Positions 12,801 to 22,684 of a DNA stretch of 64,000 nt are shown in pieces. The notes under the pieces were generated by a model. It saw only the letters and a program-made list of their open reading frames with translations, searched no databases and was not told the origin of the DNA. The stretch spans positions 3,038,001 to 3,102,000 of the forward strand of contig OZ017749.1 in the NCBI GenBank assembly GCA_963969365.1. Direction: 5' to 3'. Numbering within the stretch: position 1 is the stretch's first letter; every line of letters starts with the position of its first letter. Position numbers and translations under genes: made by a program. The stretch is from Asterochloris sp. CNOR1 (lineage: Eukaryota; Chlorophyta; Trebouxiophyceae; Trebouxiales; Trebouxiaceae).

Positions 12801-13626
12801 TGCATCCCCTTGTTGCCCTGACCTGCGTTCTTCTCCAGCTGGACACCAGGGTGCTCTGCCAGTGGCCTTGTCTTGAGAGTCCTCCTTCGCTTGCGCTTCT
12901 GGCCAACTGACTCTGCCTGAAAAGGAGACAGCGCCCAGGAGTTGGCGGGAGACTCTCAGTCTGAGCAGGGTAGGGAGTCAGTACGAGAACTCCACTCCTG
13001 AGCCAGTGCATCTGGAGCCTGACTCGGCACCAGACTGCAACGATGAAGCACAAGGGCAGCCTGTAACACCACCACATGCCATTTGCAGCCATGCAGCACC
13101 AGCAGCTGTGCCCGTACTGGCAGCTCGTCCGTTCGGGACTGCCGCTTCAGGGAGGCAGATGATGAGACAGTCTGCTTGGGGGACTGTGGTGATCTGCAGC
13201 CCAGGGTGTTGGCTGGCTGGTGGCTGTCTGTCGCCTCAGGGTGCATCCTCCGGACAAGGAAGAGGTTGGGGTCCAATGCAAGCAGCTGCTGGGCCAGCTT
13301 GGCAGCAGAGCCCTTGAGTGGCTGTGTTGGAGGGGCAGGCGCCTGCCGTGGGACACTGCAGGCAGGGGCAGAAGGCTGGTCCACCCAAGGCAGCAACACA
13401 GCGCAGCAAGTCATAAGGCTCACAAGTAGTCTGCATCTGCCCGCTGCAGCAGTCTGACTACTTGAGCTGCTATCAGATCATCAAGAGGCAGGGATTGATC
13501 TGATGCTGCCGCAGACCAGGCTCCAACACTATCCGAGGGAAAAGCAAGCGCTGGAAGGGGAAGTTGCCCTGCCACATCAGGTTGGGACAGGTTCGAGAGT
13601 CTGATGAGAGATCTCTCAGGCGCCAT
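821..13626 (-). CDS. SCC2: Sister chromatid cohesion protein SCC2 / NIPBL / adherin (cohesin loader)
   Basis: Large HEAT-repeat protein of the nucleus that, with SCC4/MAU2, loads cohesin onto chromosomes and stimulates its ATPase. The start is ATG at 13624-13626. Diagnostic exons along the minus strand are SAPVRAKAVRALGSVIEADT (about 8.7 kb), VREAAVELLGRHI-like plus QYYDIVSQAIRDVGTSVKKR and FHDLWLAS (7995-8282), LASLVQRYTDPLVQMEP (5.8 kb), KVQERALEAMGLLFIARPNL (4.9 kb), NLPYKRGDEVCYVLHNVN (2.8 kb) and MLLMLKQFLKFTYAISDVR (2.1 kb), all in the order of plant and animal SCC2. The C terminus is a basic tract (GKRRGRG, SGKKRRKV) joined by an intron to a short acidic tail, ERSSSESYDDSDFENTH, with TAA at 821-823. 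KKRRKV looks like a nuclear localisation signal. It is divergent with the gene at 13777, 150 bp away. Introns are numerous; two contain tandem copies of exon edges (see repeats). Inner exon limits are approximate. Confidence 0.93.
7600..8035 (-). repeat. Intronic tandem array copying the SCC2 exon end and donor
   Basis: The plus-strand motif cagctgacctgtg..gccagcc marks the true SCC2 exon end plus donor at 7998. Degenerate copies begin at 7904, 7808, 7713 and 7629, giving steps of 94, 96, 95 and 84 bp. The segments between them also share words, so the whole unit is repeated. Copies lie in the intron just downstream of the exon on the coding strand. Alignment was by eye. Confidence 0.75.
11700..12035 (-). 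repeat. Intronic tandem array copying an SCC2 exon start and acceptor
   Basis: The SCC2 exon encoding LILQGLEACSICLRILVAPG has three degenerate copies upstream of it on the coding strand. The word atgctgcagg (plus strand) recurs with variation at 11730 (exon), 11808, 11891 and 11970, steps of about 78, 83 and 79 bp. The acceptor-bearing word cctgcag recurs at 11779, 11853, 11932 and 12019. The long open frame through this stretch is a by-product of the copies. Confidence 0.7.
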
Positions 13627-13776
13627 GATCAGTTTAAGTCAATGTCCACTCCCTTTCTTACACTGCTTTCACCTTTCCGGGTCAAACGGCACTGCTGCGC
13701 AGCACCTGTTGTCAGATCTGGTTACTAGTGACCTGCCAGCCCTTTATGGGGGCTCCCAACGGTTAGATTTGTTCAC
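13627..13776. promoter_or_regulatory. Divergent promoter region, SCC2 / unassigned plus-strand gene
   Basis: The SCC2 ATG (minus, 13626) and an ATG opening the plus-strand gene (13777) are only 150 bp apart, so both genes must share upstream sequence. No named promoter element is recognisable. Confidence 0.45.
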
Positions 13777-16642
13777 ATGAGAACCGCATGCAGCATGATT
13801 GTTGCGGGAGCTGCAGACCTTGATGAAGGCAAGGAGAACAGCCCCGTGCCAGCGGCTGCAGCTGAGTCGGGGCTCTTTGGTGCAATGGCTGGCATCTGCA
13901 GTCCACAAACTCCAGGTGGGCGAGTTTGGAACGCGTGCCCGTTCCAACAGGCGTATCATGCCCCCGTGGCCATCCGTGACTCCGACCAAGCCGGTGCCAT
14001 GTGCAGAAGGCATGGTCAATGCCAGCCGCATCCAGAAAAAAGTGGCCCCAGGCAAAGGTGGAGTGCTGGCAGCCAGCAGAAGCAGGCTTGGACAGGTGAT
14101 CCAACTGCAGACAGTTCCTGCAGCGGTGGGGGGCAGGACCTCAAGTGCCCAGGCAAGTTTGTACACTGTGATTGTGGATTGCACCTGATTGTGCAACTCG
14201 TTATAGGCCTGCAAGGTCTGGAGCAGGCTTGACCACTATGGCCCCTGGTGCAGGTCAACACTGTGCATAATGGGCCAGAAGCCATGAAGAGTTCGCCCGG
14301 CACAGTCATACGCACCACAGGGCTGGATGGCACCCCTCCAGCCAGGTGAGACCCCCACAGCCCGGCAATTTCACGTCCCACATGCCTGGCCTCATGCACT
14401 GCCGTGTGGGTGACAGCTGCTTAGTGCTCAGGGCAGTGCTCAGCATGTTGCAGCAGGCTGCACAACCGCCCACACTCGACGCTGCGGTCTCAGGCTGCAT
14501 CCTGTTCCATGTCGCAGGCACCCCAGTGACAAGGGCCACCCCCGCGCCCCAGTGGAGGGCCCACCACGAGGGTTGCAGAGCAGCACTGTGCCCCGCCCCA
14601 CACCTGTGCACAGGCCAGGCGCGGTCCCAGGGACCAGGACCTTCGTGCGTGTCAGGTGAAGGGTGGCCTGAAGATTCCCAGTCTGCTGCTTTTCTGAGCA
14701 GGCCATGCTGGGCACAACAATGAGCCCTGGGCCCCAAAGGAGCCAATTAGAGGCTCATGAGGTGAGCGCCTAGAAAGAGCAAGGCGGGGGTACTCTATCC
14801 ACACTGTTACTGTGCTGCCATGTGTGAGCTGGCCTGAACCACTGCAGACTAGATTGGCAACCGCTGGATTGCTGCTGGCCAGCAGCCTGGCTCCTCTCAA
14901 AATCGCATCAAATCACACGCGACCTGCACTGAGCCGCTTCAGCCAGGTGTTGTGCAGCGCAGAACCCCTTGGAGTTGCTCAGCGATATCCTGCAATGTCG
15001 CATCTTGTCCAATGCATGACGCTGATGACTTGATGCTTTGCGCTCGAGCATACCCTGACACACACTCAATGTGCATGGCATGACTCCCTACCGCACAGCT
15101 GTTGCACAGGCTCAAATGGACAGACAGCTGGTTGCTTAGACACTTGAATTGCTGGGACGCACTGGACCTGAGTGCACTGCATCGCAGCACAGATCCACTC
15201 ACTGCCTGCTGCCCTGACTGGCCGTGCCATGCAGCGTGCAATCCAGCTGAGCGCAGTGCAATGCAGTGCCAGGTCACTACTGAGGCCCCCCCAAACAGGC
15301 TACCGCTTCCACCTACAGGGCAAGGCGCATCAACCTGGGTGCACTGCACAGCAGCCTCAGCCAAAAGCATCCACTTGCAACCCTGCGTCCCAGGCCAACT
15401 TCCCAGGAGCTGCTGTCTTCTCCTGCAGAGCACATGCTCAACCTGCACTGCGCGGCAGTTCCATGCTAACACTCCTACTCCTCAAGGTGTCCTGTGTCAC
15501 AGGTCAGCTCCCCTGAGTGGCTGCTGTCCATACCTGCAGGGCGCGGCGCACCCTCAACCTGGGCGCCGACTCTGACTGCAGCTCCCTGCAGACGTCCTCC
15601 GACAGCGGGGTGCTGCCCCCCCTGGGATGCTCCCGCTCGGCAGAGGACCTCAGGCTCAGCACAGACCGCCTATTCCGCAGCAGCAGCGGGCAGCTGATGT
15701 GCCTGGCCCGCTCTGCCGACTGGAGCCAGGGCGCGGCCCTGCAGCGCAAGCGCTCGGTGAGTCAGCATGTGGAGGAACTGCAGATGGTTGCCAATGGGCA
15801 CAGCCTGTGCTTTGCTCAAGGGCCAGGGCGCAACCCTACAGCGCCAGCGCTCTGTGGATGTTTCTGGAGGACTTTGCCCTGGTGCTAGGCAGATGCTTTG
15901 CACGCTGTGGCCAATAAAGGGCTCTGTCATGTCAGGGCTCGGTGGCTGCTTGTTGGGGCAGTCCTTCATCAGTATGCACAGCATCTGCTTTGCTTATTTG
16001 GGGCCAAGGTGGGGCCTGCCATTGAGGTGCTGGAGTGGAGCTTGTGCAGCCTGTGCACATTCCAAGTGCACAGCATGTGCTCTGCTGCCTTTGGCCAGAC
16101 AGCTGCCCTACAGCGCAAGCTGAGTCTCCTCTTGTTTGCTGTTGGGCAGCCTGCCGTCTGAGGCTCAGCGATTCTGCTGCTGCCTACAGGACCGCGGTGG
16201 CGTGGAGATTCCAGTATCCAGAAAGAGCTTCAAGCGTGATGAAACCAGTCAGAGCTGGGACGCTGCAGCTGCATGCCTTGCCAGCATGCATCTGCAGGTG
16301 AGTCTGATCCTCAGGTCTGCCTTGCCAGGATCCATCATGTATGTGCTTGAGAACATGCAGGCATTGCAGACTATGTCATCACAAGGGCCGCATTTGTTAC
16401 ATCCCTATGCTCCTGAGTCCTGCAGCAAATGCATATGTCGTGACAAGGGTGGATCTCACTGACTTGCACAGCGCTGTGCTCTGCACTTGAGTGAGTCCCT
16501 ATGTAGACCTGCCTGGAAATGTGGAATGCCCGAGTGCTTGCAGTCTGGCTGCAGCTGCAGAGTCTACTGCTCTGCGATGCTCGAGGCCCTTGTCCAGCAG
16601 CGTGACCTGTCCCGCCTGGGGCTGCAGCGGTGCCCTGCTTAG
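13777..16642 (+). CDS. Unassigned Ser/Pro/Arg-rich protein, probably disordered
   Basis: I do not recognise this protein. Coding-like exons on the plus strand are: the region of 13777-14095 (contains GKENSPVPAAAAESGLFGAM and, in another frame, IMPPWPSVTPTKPVPCAEG and RIQKKVAPGKGGVLAASR, so the exon join here is unresolved); 14253-14346 (VHNGPEAMKSSPGTVIRT); a Pro/Arg-rich piece around 14.5-14.65 kb; 15541-15756 (RRTLNLGADSDCSSLQTSSD, SAEDLRLSTDRLFRSSSG), ending at a GTGAGT donor; 16191-16299 (DRGGVEIPVSRKSFKRDETS); and 16562-16642 (MLEALVQQRDLSRLGLQ, stop TAG). The 15.5 kb and 16.2 kb exons join in frame at perfect splice sites. A TGTAA lies 127 nt after the stop. Many S-P, T-P and R-x-S sites suggest a phosphorylated, unstructured protein. 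Start and first exon are uncertain. Confidence 0.5.
15312..15570 (+). repeat. Intronic copies of an exon start in the unassigned gene
   Basis: The exon start at about 15541, ctgcag then ggcgcggcgcaccctcaacct, is preceded by two degenerate copies in its upstream intron. The word ctcaacct sits at 15553 (exon), 15437 and about 15330, steps of 116 and 107 bp, and each copy keeps a TGCAG or TACAG acceptor-like end. Confidence 0.65.
15722..16130 (+). repeat. Intronic copies of an exon end in the unassigned gene
   Basis: The exon end at 15725-15762 (gccctgcagcgcaagcgctcg followed by the donor) recurs in the following intron near 15826-15860 (caaccctacagcgccagcg) and 16100-16125 (ctgccctacagcgcaagc). 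A linked upstream word, cacagc.tgtgct.tgct, recurs near 15800, 15978 and 16068, so the repeated unit is about 90-100 bp. Confidence 0.6.
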
Positions 16643-17059
16643 CCCTAAGTCGCATGCCTTCCTGCTCTTTAGGACATGTCCAATGAGGGTGAAGGACAGA
16701 TCCCTGAATGAGCCAGCCAGTAGTGCAATGGCAGTGCGGCCCGCAGTTTCCGCAAGAACGAGTAGCCCTGTAACTTCAGGAAGGGTGCAGCTCTATGACG
16801 CTTCTCAGATCCCTCTACCATCAGGTTGACTTGAAGGCAGCACACCGCCGTTTTGTTTGTGTAGGCCAGTACTAGCACCTGGCCCGCCTCTGTTTCTGGA
16901 CAGCAATGCAGTTCATTGATTGTTGCATGCTTGTCACTCCTTGCCTTGCTAGCAGACAATGAGTCGTACAACTTCCTGTGAGCTCTTCATTTGAGCTGAG
17001 ATATGTAGTTTATTTGAATTCATTTTGATTGGTTGCCATGAAGAACGTTGTATGTTGAT
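16643..17059. other. Convergent 3' ends of the unassigned gene and UCH37
   Basis: The two genes end towards each other with 417 bp between stop codons. The plus-strand gene has TGTAA here. No coding sequence is recognised; the open frame on the minus strand at 16669-16971 resembles nothing and is probably untranslated. Confidence 0.5.
16769..16773 (+). terminator. Putative TGTAA polyadenylation signal
   Basis: TGTAA is the usual polyadenylation signal of green algae. This one lies 127 nt after the plus-strand stop at 16642, a fitting distance. Confidence 0.45.
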
Positions 17060-20000
17060 TCAATGTTGCTCTGACTGAGTCTCCTGTGATCTGGCTCGAC
17101 TGATGAGTGGCTTGAGCTGATCTTGCTTCGCCAGGGTCCTTAAAAAGGTGAAGAGAAAGGGGATCCAGTTGTGCTTCCTTCTGCAGCAACAAGAAGTGCC
17201 TGCTCAGAAATTGCTCAAGACTGTCCCTGGAAACACGATTCTCCACCCAGACTTGCCTCAAGTTGTCCTCATGCCAGCTAGCATGCCTGTCGGCTTCAAG
17301 CTGAAGGTCAGACCGTGCCCTGCAGTGCAATTGTAAGGTTGTTGGGAACAGCTTTGCTGGCAGCGGCACAGGCATCTGCGGACAGGCCAGTCCCCATAAA
17401 TTGCCAACACACCAGCCATGCATCAACCGCTGGACACATCATGTGTGGCAGCAATGGTTATGCAGAGTGCATGGCAGGCTCACCTGGCCAGCTCGTGTTC
17501 CAGCTCACCCCTTGGAACACCTGCACCAGTGGTGATCTGCTTTTGTTAAAGGCTGCAGGCATGGACAAGGTCAGCCGACCAAGTCGCAGACGTTGTCTAC
17601 CAGAGAAGGAAAGGCTGCCTCTGTCACAAGCACCAGGCGTATCAGAGCACTTTGCCCATGCGAAGCTGCTGGCTTCCATGTCAGCAGGTGCGAGACAGGT
17701 GCCCACGAGCAAGCAGCACCTGTGTCGGCGCTGCTGGCTAGCTGCTGCTGCAGCTGCTCCACCCTCTCCCTGTGCTGGTCTCGCCTGCAGCCAGCAGGCA
17801 GCCCTCATAGATGTGCTGGGAGAGTCTGTGCATCCACCTCTCACCCCAAGCCACAACCTCAAGCCTGCACCAGCTGTGGATGCTGAATGTGCACTGGCGG
17901 TACACCTCCAGCCATAGGCGCGGATCAGAAAGTGCCGTGGCCCCCGTTCATGCAGCCCCTGCCCTGGCGCCACAACCCAAGCCGCAGTCCTGCACCCACC
18001 TGTCCTTGACCACCGCCATCAGATTGAACCCTGCATGGCAGATGCTGTGGTTGCGGTGAGGTGAAGAGCATGCTGACAGGCATGCGGAGCAGGTGTGACA
18101 CAGCCTGGCATACCCTTAAGAATGAAACAGCCACAAGGAAAAGATGCAGAGCACGAGTGCAGGCATGGAGACCAACCACAGCTTAGCGCTGTCCAGGCCA
18201 AGGAGCAGCAGGGGGACATCAGGCATGGCAGGCAAGTGGCACACCCATGCTTGCATCGGCTCCTGATGCATACTCATGCACACACACCGGATATTGCAGT
18301 GCAGCAAGGCATTGCATGTTTAGCCAGCACGCTCACGAATCTCTTCCTGGGAATACCGCTTGATGCGCTCCTGTATGGAGGGGCCTGCCACCTCCAGCCA
18401 GTCACTCTGCAGGTGCATCAGTACCCAGCTCAGAATGGGGATCTGGCAGCAGCAACGGCAAGCTTGCAGATCAGGCAGCAGAATGCATGCAGTGGCCTGC
18501 TGCTGGGCATCTTATGTGGCGCCACAGACGTCAGCTATTCCAGCACAGCCCAGAGCAGGAAACCCATCATGCCTACAAGCAGGCCCTGCCTTGATGGGTC
18601 CAGCCCTCCACTGTGTTCCCTGGTCCTTGCTTTGAGGGTGTGAAGTTGACCTTGAACAGGCCCCACAGCTGAAGCGGCCAAACCCTGATTGCATTCAGCC
18701 CCCACATGGGTGGCCGCCAGCACAGATTGTATTGAGCACACCCCAAAGCAGCATTCCTTGCGTCCGCCACACACCTCAGAGCAAGGCCCCAGTTTGACAG
18801 GACCAATCCAGCCCAGCATACCTCAAAGCATCTACCTTGCTCCTGAGCATAGAGCCTGGGAAACCATTGAGCCGGCCCCTAGCCAGCGCGCAGCCCAGCA
18901 GACGTCACGGCAGCCACTCAGCTTGCAGCTCCAGTGAGTGAGCACGGCACCACCTCTGAGCAGGGCCCCAGCTTGATGGGGCCAGCAGCACGACCGTCCA
19001 ATGCCCAAGCACATGCATGGCGATAGCCGGGCCGACCACACTGGGCTGGGCACACACCTCTGTGCAGGCCCCCAGCTTGATGGGCCCTGCCTTGAGCCCA
19101 TCCAGCTCCCATACATGCCCACTGCGGTGGATGTAGCAGATGAAGTGGAAGGCATCCCCCTCCTCATCTGGGTGCTGGGTCTCCTCTGGGACAATGGCCT
19201 GGGGCGGGCTGAAGCTGTTGTGCGCTCTCCTGATGCTCTCGCTGTTGCTGATGGCTTCCCCTGCAGGCACACATGCCGTGGGGTTGCGGGCCGTTCTGAG
19301 GCTGATAGATTCCCTGGGCAGCAGCAGCAGGGGCATGCTCACTTGATGCAGGCAGGACCACCGGCAACTTACAGAGGGCTATCCTTAAGCTCCCGCATGG
19401 CTGTCCAGGGACCCTGGAACGAGACAGGCAGGGCAGAACTCTGGCACAGCTCTGGCCAGCAAAATGGTGGGCCAGCTGCAGCACCAGACACACCTTCCAG
19501 CACCCAACAAGCATGACATCAACTTTAAATGAGGCCAGCCGCTGCTCTGCCAGCAGAGCTGATCGATGTGTTTGTCACACAGCTGCAGGCGTCACCCTGT
19601 ACTGCTTGTTTGTAAGTTATGCACCCCCAGGGATGAGATTGAATAGAACAGTCTGACAGATGCACCTACCTCTCAGCGCTGGCGTGAAATCTGCTGTGAA
19701 AGACTTCAGATCTGTCAGGGCGCTGCCCAGCTCAAGATCCGGTGTGTTCAGCAGCACAGACAGGATGGCCTGAGTGGCGCACGCATTGCTGATGACCTGC
19801 AGCAGGACTGCTTCCTGTTTCTTTCTGGCTGGAACTACTCAGCTTGCATGGCAAGCTACAGCGCGGCAGCAGGGCCTTGAAGGCCACTCAGCACCTGGGC
19901 AAGCCCGCAAGGCAGCAGCCAGGGTTGCCCCTGACCCTTGCAGTGACATCCCCGCAGAGCCTGCACCTGGTTGGCAAAGAAGATGTCGGGGCTGTCTGCC

Positions 20001-20789
20001 TCAGTGGGGCGGTCGTCTGTCTCCTTGCGCCACTTGAACAGGAAGATCAGGCCAAATATGGGCCTGCAGCAGGGCGCATCTAGTGCTTGTAGCTGGCAGC
20101 ACAGGCTGGCAGCAGATGGTAGGCCCAGATCTGCAGCTGCCTTGTCTGCTCCCGACAGACCATGCAGGTTGACGCACATTGTGGCAGGCGCAAGGCCTGG
20201 GGTAAAGGCAGGCAGCCAGAAACAGGCAAGGGCAGAGACTGCACGGCCCCTGGCCAGGAGCAGCGCCTGGAGCACCTTTGCAGCCGGCACCGAAGCAGCA
20301 CAAACAACAACCGGCAAGGACCAGCGATGGCTGGGGCCGCACCTGCGCAGAGGCTTGTATGATGCAACAGGATGTGAGAGCAGGGATGGCACAAGCAGGG
20401 CCTGGACCAGCTTGCAGCTGTGCACAGTTGACTGTACAGGCAATAGGAGCAACATGACTGATGTGCGCACGTGATGGCTGCCAGTGACTCCTTCTCCAGA
20501 GAGTACAGCTCCTCCACCTGCAGATGCAGCTCTGGCCATGTCAGGTGATGTCCACAAGCAATATACCCAACAGGCGAAGCAAGCAACTGCAGAGATACAC
20601 AGCATGTCCTGTACAGAAGACTGGCTTGCCTGAACTCCCTTGCAGCCCATCTGGGCAATCAGTTCAGTGAAGACACCTGCGAAGAGGACACTCTAGTCAT
20701 CTTCGGCCAAGTGGGTGTGTGCAGCTTCTGATTGATCACCCACCAGGGTCTGACTCAATGAGGCACCAGTGTGGGGCGTCATGTGCCAT
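17060..20789 (-). CDS. UCH37: Ubiquitin C-terminal hydrolase UCH37 / UCHL5 (peptidase C12)
   Basis: Cysteine deubiquitinase that in animals and fungi acts on the 19S proteasome through RPN13, and in the INO80 complex. ATG at 20787-20789 opens [16 protein letters not shown], then [35 protein letters not shown]-type [15 protein letters not shown] and DIFFANQV. The active-site exon near 19.7-19.8 kb reads [17 protein letters not shown] with the catalytic Cys. The exon at 19075-19330 holds [18 protein letters not shown], then [20 protein letters not shown] with the catalytic His and Asp, then [10 protein letters not shown]. Further exons give [20 protein letters not shown] (18.33-18.4 kb) and FNLMAVVKD. 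The UCH37-specific C-terminal tail is complete: coiled coil, then [20 protein letters not shown] and [18 protein letters not shown] with TGA at 17060-17062. This KEKE-like tail separates it from shorter UCHs. It is divergent with eS12. Confidence 0.95.
18770..19090 (-). repeat. Intronic copies of the UCH37 exon end [10 protein letters not shown] plus donor
   Basis: On the plus strand the true exon end is 19057-19086 (cctctgtgcaggcccccagc). Copies lie in the downstream intron at 18952-18982 (cctctgagcagggccccagc) and 18773-18803 (cctcagagcaaggccccagt). The core agcttga is at 19074, 18970 and, as agtttga, 18791: steps of 104 and 179 bp, the latter about two units. Confidence 0.75.
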
Positions 20790-21128
20790 GATACACAGCT
20801 GAACAGCCTGTAGCATGACCCAAGACATAAATGATCAAGGGAGTTTTGCACAGGCGACACTTGATCGCACCTGCCCTCCTGCGCAGACAGCAGATCACCA
20901 AGTCGATACAGTGCCCGACAGCAGGATGGTCAAAACCAAGATTGACTTGCTAAAGTAGAATTCACCCGGCGGCTCAGATCACCAGCTTGCTTGAAAGCGG
21001 AGGCATTCCAGGTGAGATAGCAGTGTCAGGTACTGTTGCCCTTCGTGCCCAGATATCTTGTAACAGTGTTGTCTGCACCAGGCAGGTCACCCAAGGGAGA
21101 CAGACTTCTGTCAGGGACCAAGGGAGAC
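20790..21128. promoter_or_regulatory. Divergent promoter region, UCH37 / eS12
   Basis: The two start codons face away from each other with 339 bp between them, so this interval must hold both promoters and both 5' untranslated regions. No specific element is recognised. Confidence 0.5.
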
Positions 21129-22684
21129 ATGTCTGATACGTGAGTCCCTGTGCTGCCGCTAAACAAGTGTTGGCTGTGTCTTCACCAGCAGATCTGCAGC
21201 ACTTGGCAGACCATGTTGGCTCCTTGCTGTGCACACGAAGGAGGTTGTTCGGGGATGCAGTGAGGAGGTTACTAATGGCGCGGAGGTGGAAGAGACCCCA
21301 GCGGCAGAGGCTGGCCCCGCTCCTGGGGAGCCCATGGACCTTAAGTCAGCCCTCAAGGCAAGCCTGCTGTGCCCAGCTTGAGCCTGCTGGCCCCCTGTAT
21401 TGCTAGCAGACAACAGGCATTGCTCGTTGAAGGTTTCATACAAGCCTGTGGTCCAGCCGTCCTGCCGGTCATTTGTGTTGCCTGCCTGCATGCGATGGCT
21501 AGCTGCCTGCAATGCTGGCTTGCTTGACGACATGCACCTCTTGCAGCCAACGTGTCAGAAAGCATGGTGTGCTGGCTGGTCATAGCCAGCAGAGCTTGAT
21601 GCTGGTTCACCCACCCTGCAGGCTGTGCTGAAGAAGGCGCAGGCTTACGATGGCCTGGCGCGGGGCCTGCATGAGACCACACGCGCCATCGAGAAGCAGC
21701 AGGCACAGCTGTGCATCCTGGCGGACGACTGCGATCAGCCAGATTACAAAAAGCTGATCGAGGCACTGTGCTCTGAGAAGTCGGTGCCCCTGCTGACTGT
21801 GGAGGACCGGGAGACCCTGGGGGCCATGTCAGGGGTGAGCGGGAGGCTGCTTGCTTGGATCGGGGTTCAGCTGTTGGGCAATGCCTGGGTAGCTGGGGAG
21901 GCATGCTCTGAGCTGGGGTCGGCTGCTGGCAGCGCCCCGAGAGCTGGGGGTGCCATGTCAGGGGTGAGATGGGGCAGGCGGCCTGCGGTGCCTGTGACCG
22001 AGTGCCTGTGAGCTGGATTCGTATGCAGTGTACACACGCAGGGCTTTCGCACCAGGGATGCGTGCCTGTGAGCCCAGGGTCTTGTGTCAGGAGTGGGCTC
22101 CAGGTGGGTGCAAGGGGAGCCCATGCTTGGCTGTAGCAGTTCTCCTCAAGCTGCTCTGCTCTGCCCTGTTGACCCATCTGCAGCCTTGGGTCTGGGTGCA
22201 GTGTCCCTGCACACAGACCTGGATCAATGATGAACCTGCGGGCTCAAGCCTCTCTGTCGGTTGCCCGGCTGCAGCGTTGTCTCAAATCTTGCTGTTGGGT
22301 TGCCATCACTGCAGCACTGACCATGATTCCCTAGTGCCTACAGCTGTGCAAAATCGATGCTGACGGCGAGCCTCGCAAGATTGGCAAGTGCTCCTCGGTG
22401 GTCATCACGGTGGGTTGATGGAGGGCAGCGCCTCTGGCAGCCTGGCATTATCAATGGAGGCCCTTTTGTTCTGCAAGCTGTCCTGCAGTCTGGAGGTGTT
22501 CTATCTGTTACTGCATGCTTCATTTGTGTGTGCAAGCTAGCTGTATGCATCCTGGGTGTGCTCCGTGGCAGAGAGTGCAAGGTGCCAGTCTATGATTGCT
22601 AAGTAGTGCATCTCCCATCTGCAGGATTATGGTGAGGAGGGTGAGGCACACACTGTCCTGACCCAGCACCTCAAGGATCTTTGA
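21129..22684 (+). CDS. RPS12: Cytosolic 40S ribosomal protein S12 (eS12)
   Basis: Component of the small ribosomal subunit beak. The coding sequence joins cleanly into 148 residues from five exons: a tiny first exon (MSD plus two bases, from ATG at 21129, donor GTGAGT), exon 2 (TEEVTNGAEVEETPAAEAG, MDLKSALK), exon 3 (AVLKKAQAYDGLARGLHETT, QLCILADDCDQPDYKKLIEA, LLTVEDRETLGAMSG), exon 4 from 22344 (LCKIDADGEPRKIGKCSSVV) and exon 5 (DYGEEGEAHTVLTQHLKDL, TGA at 22682-22684). The core GLARG-E--R-I-K-QAQLC-LA--CD and the LCKID--G--RK signature identify eS12. The acidic N-terminal extension is usual for the family. The 509-nt intron 21835-22343 holds exon-end copies at exact 129-bp spacing. Confidence 0.96.
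21811..22096 (+). repeat. Intronic 129-bp tandem copies of the eS12 exon end and donor
   Basis: The exon end plus donor at 21811-21840 contains gccatgtcaggggtgag; the same 17 bases recur at 21952-21968, and a weaker copy (cttgtgtcaggagtgggct) lies at 22081-22099. The word gtcag falls at 21828, 21957 and 22086, an exact 129-bp step twice. The first intronic copy keeps a complete GTGAGA donor. Confidence 0.85.

Noticed and set aside
17010-17426. UCH37 C terminus read straight through to 17010
   Set aside because: Splicing into the neighbouring frame gives the conserved UCH37 tail [10 protein letters not shown] ending at 17060.
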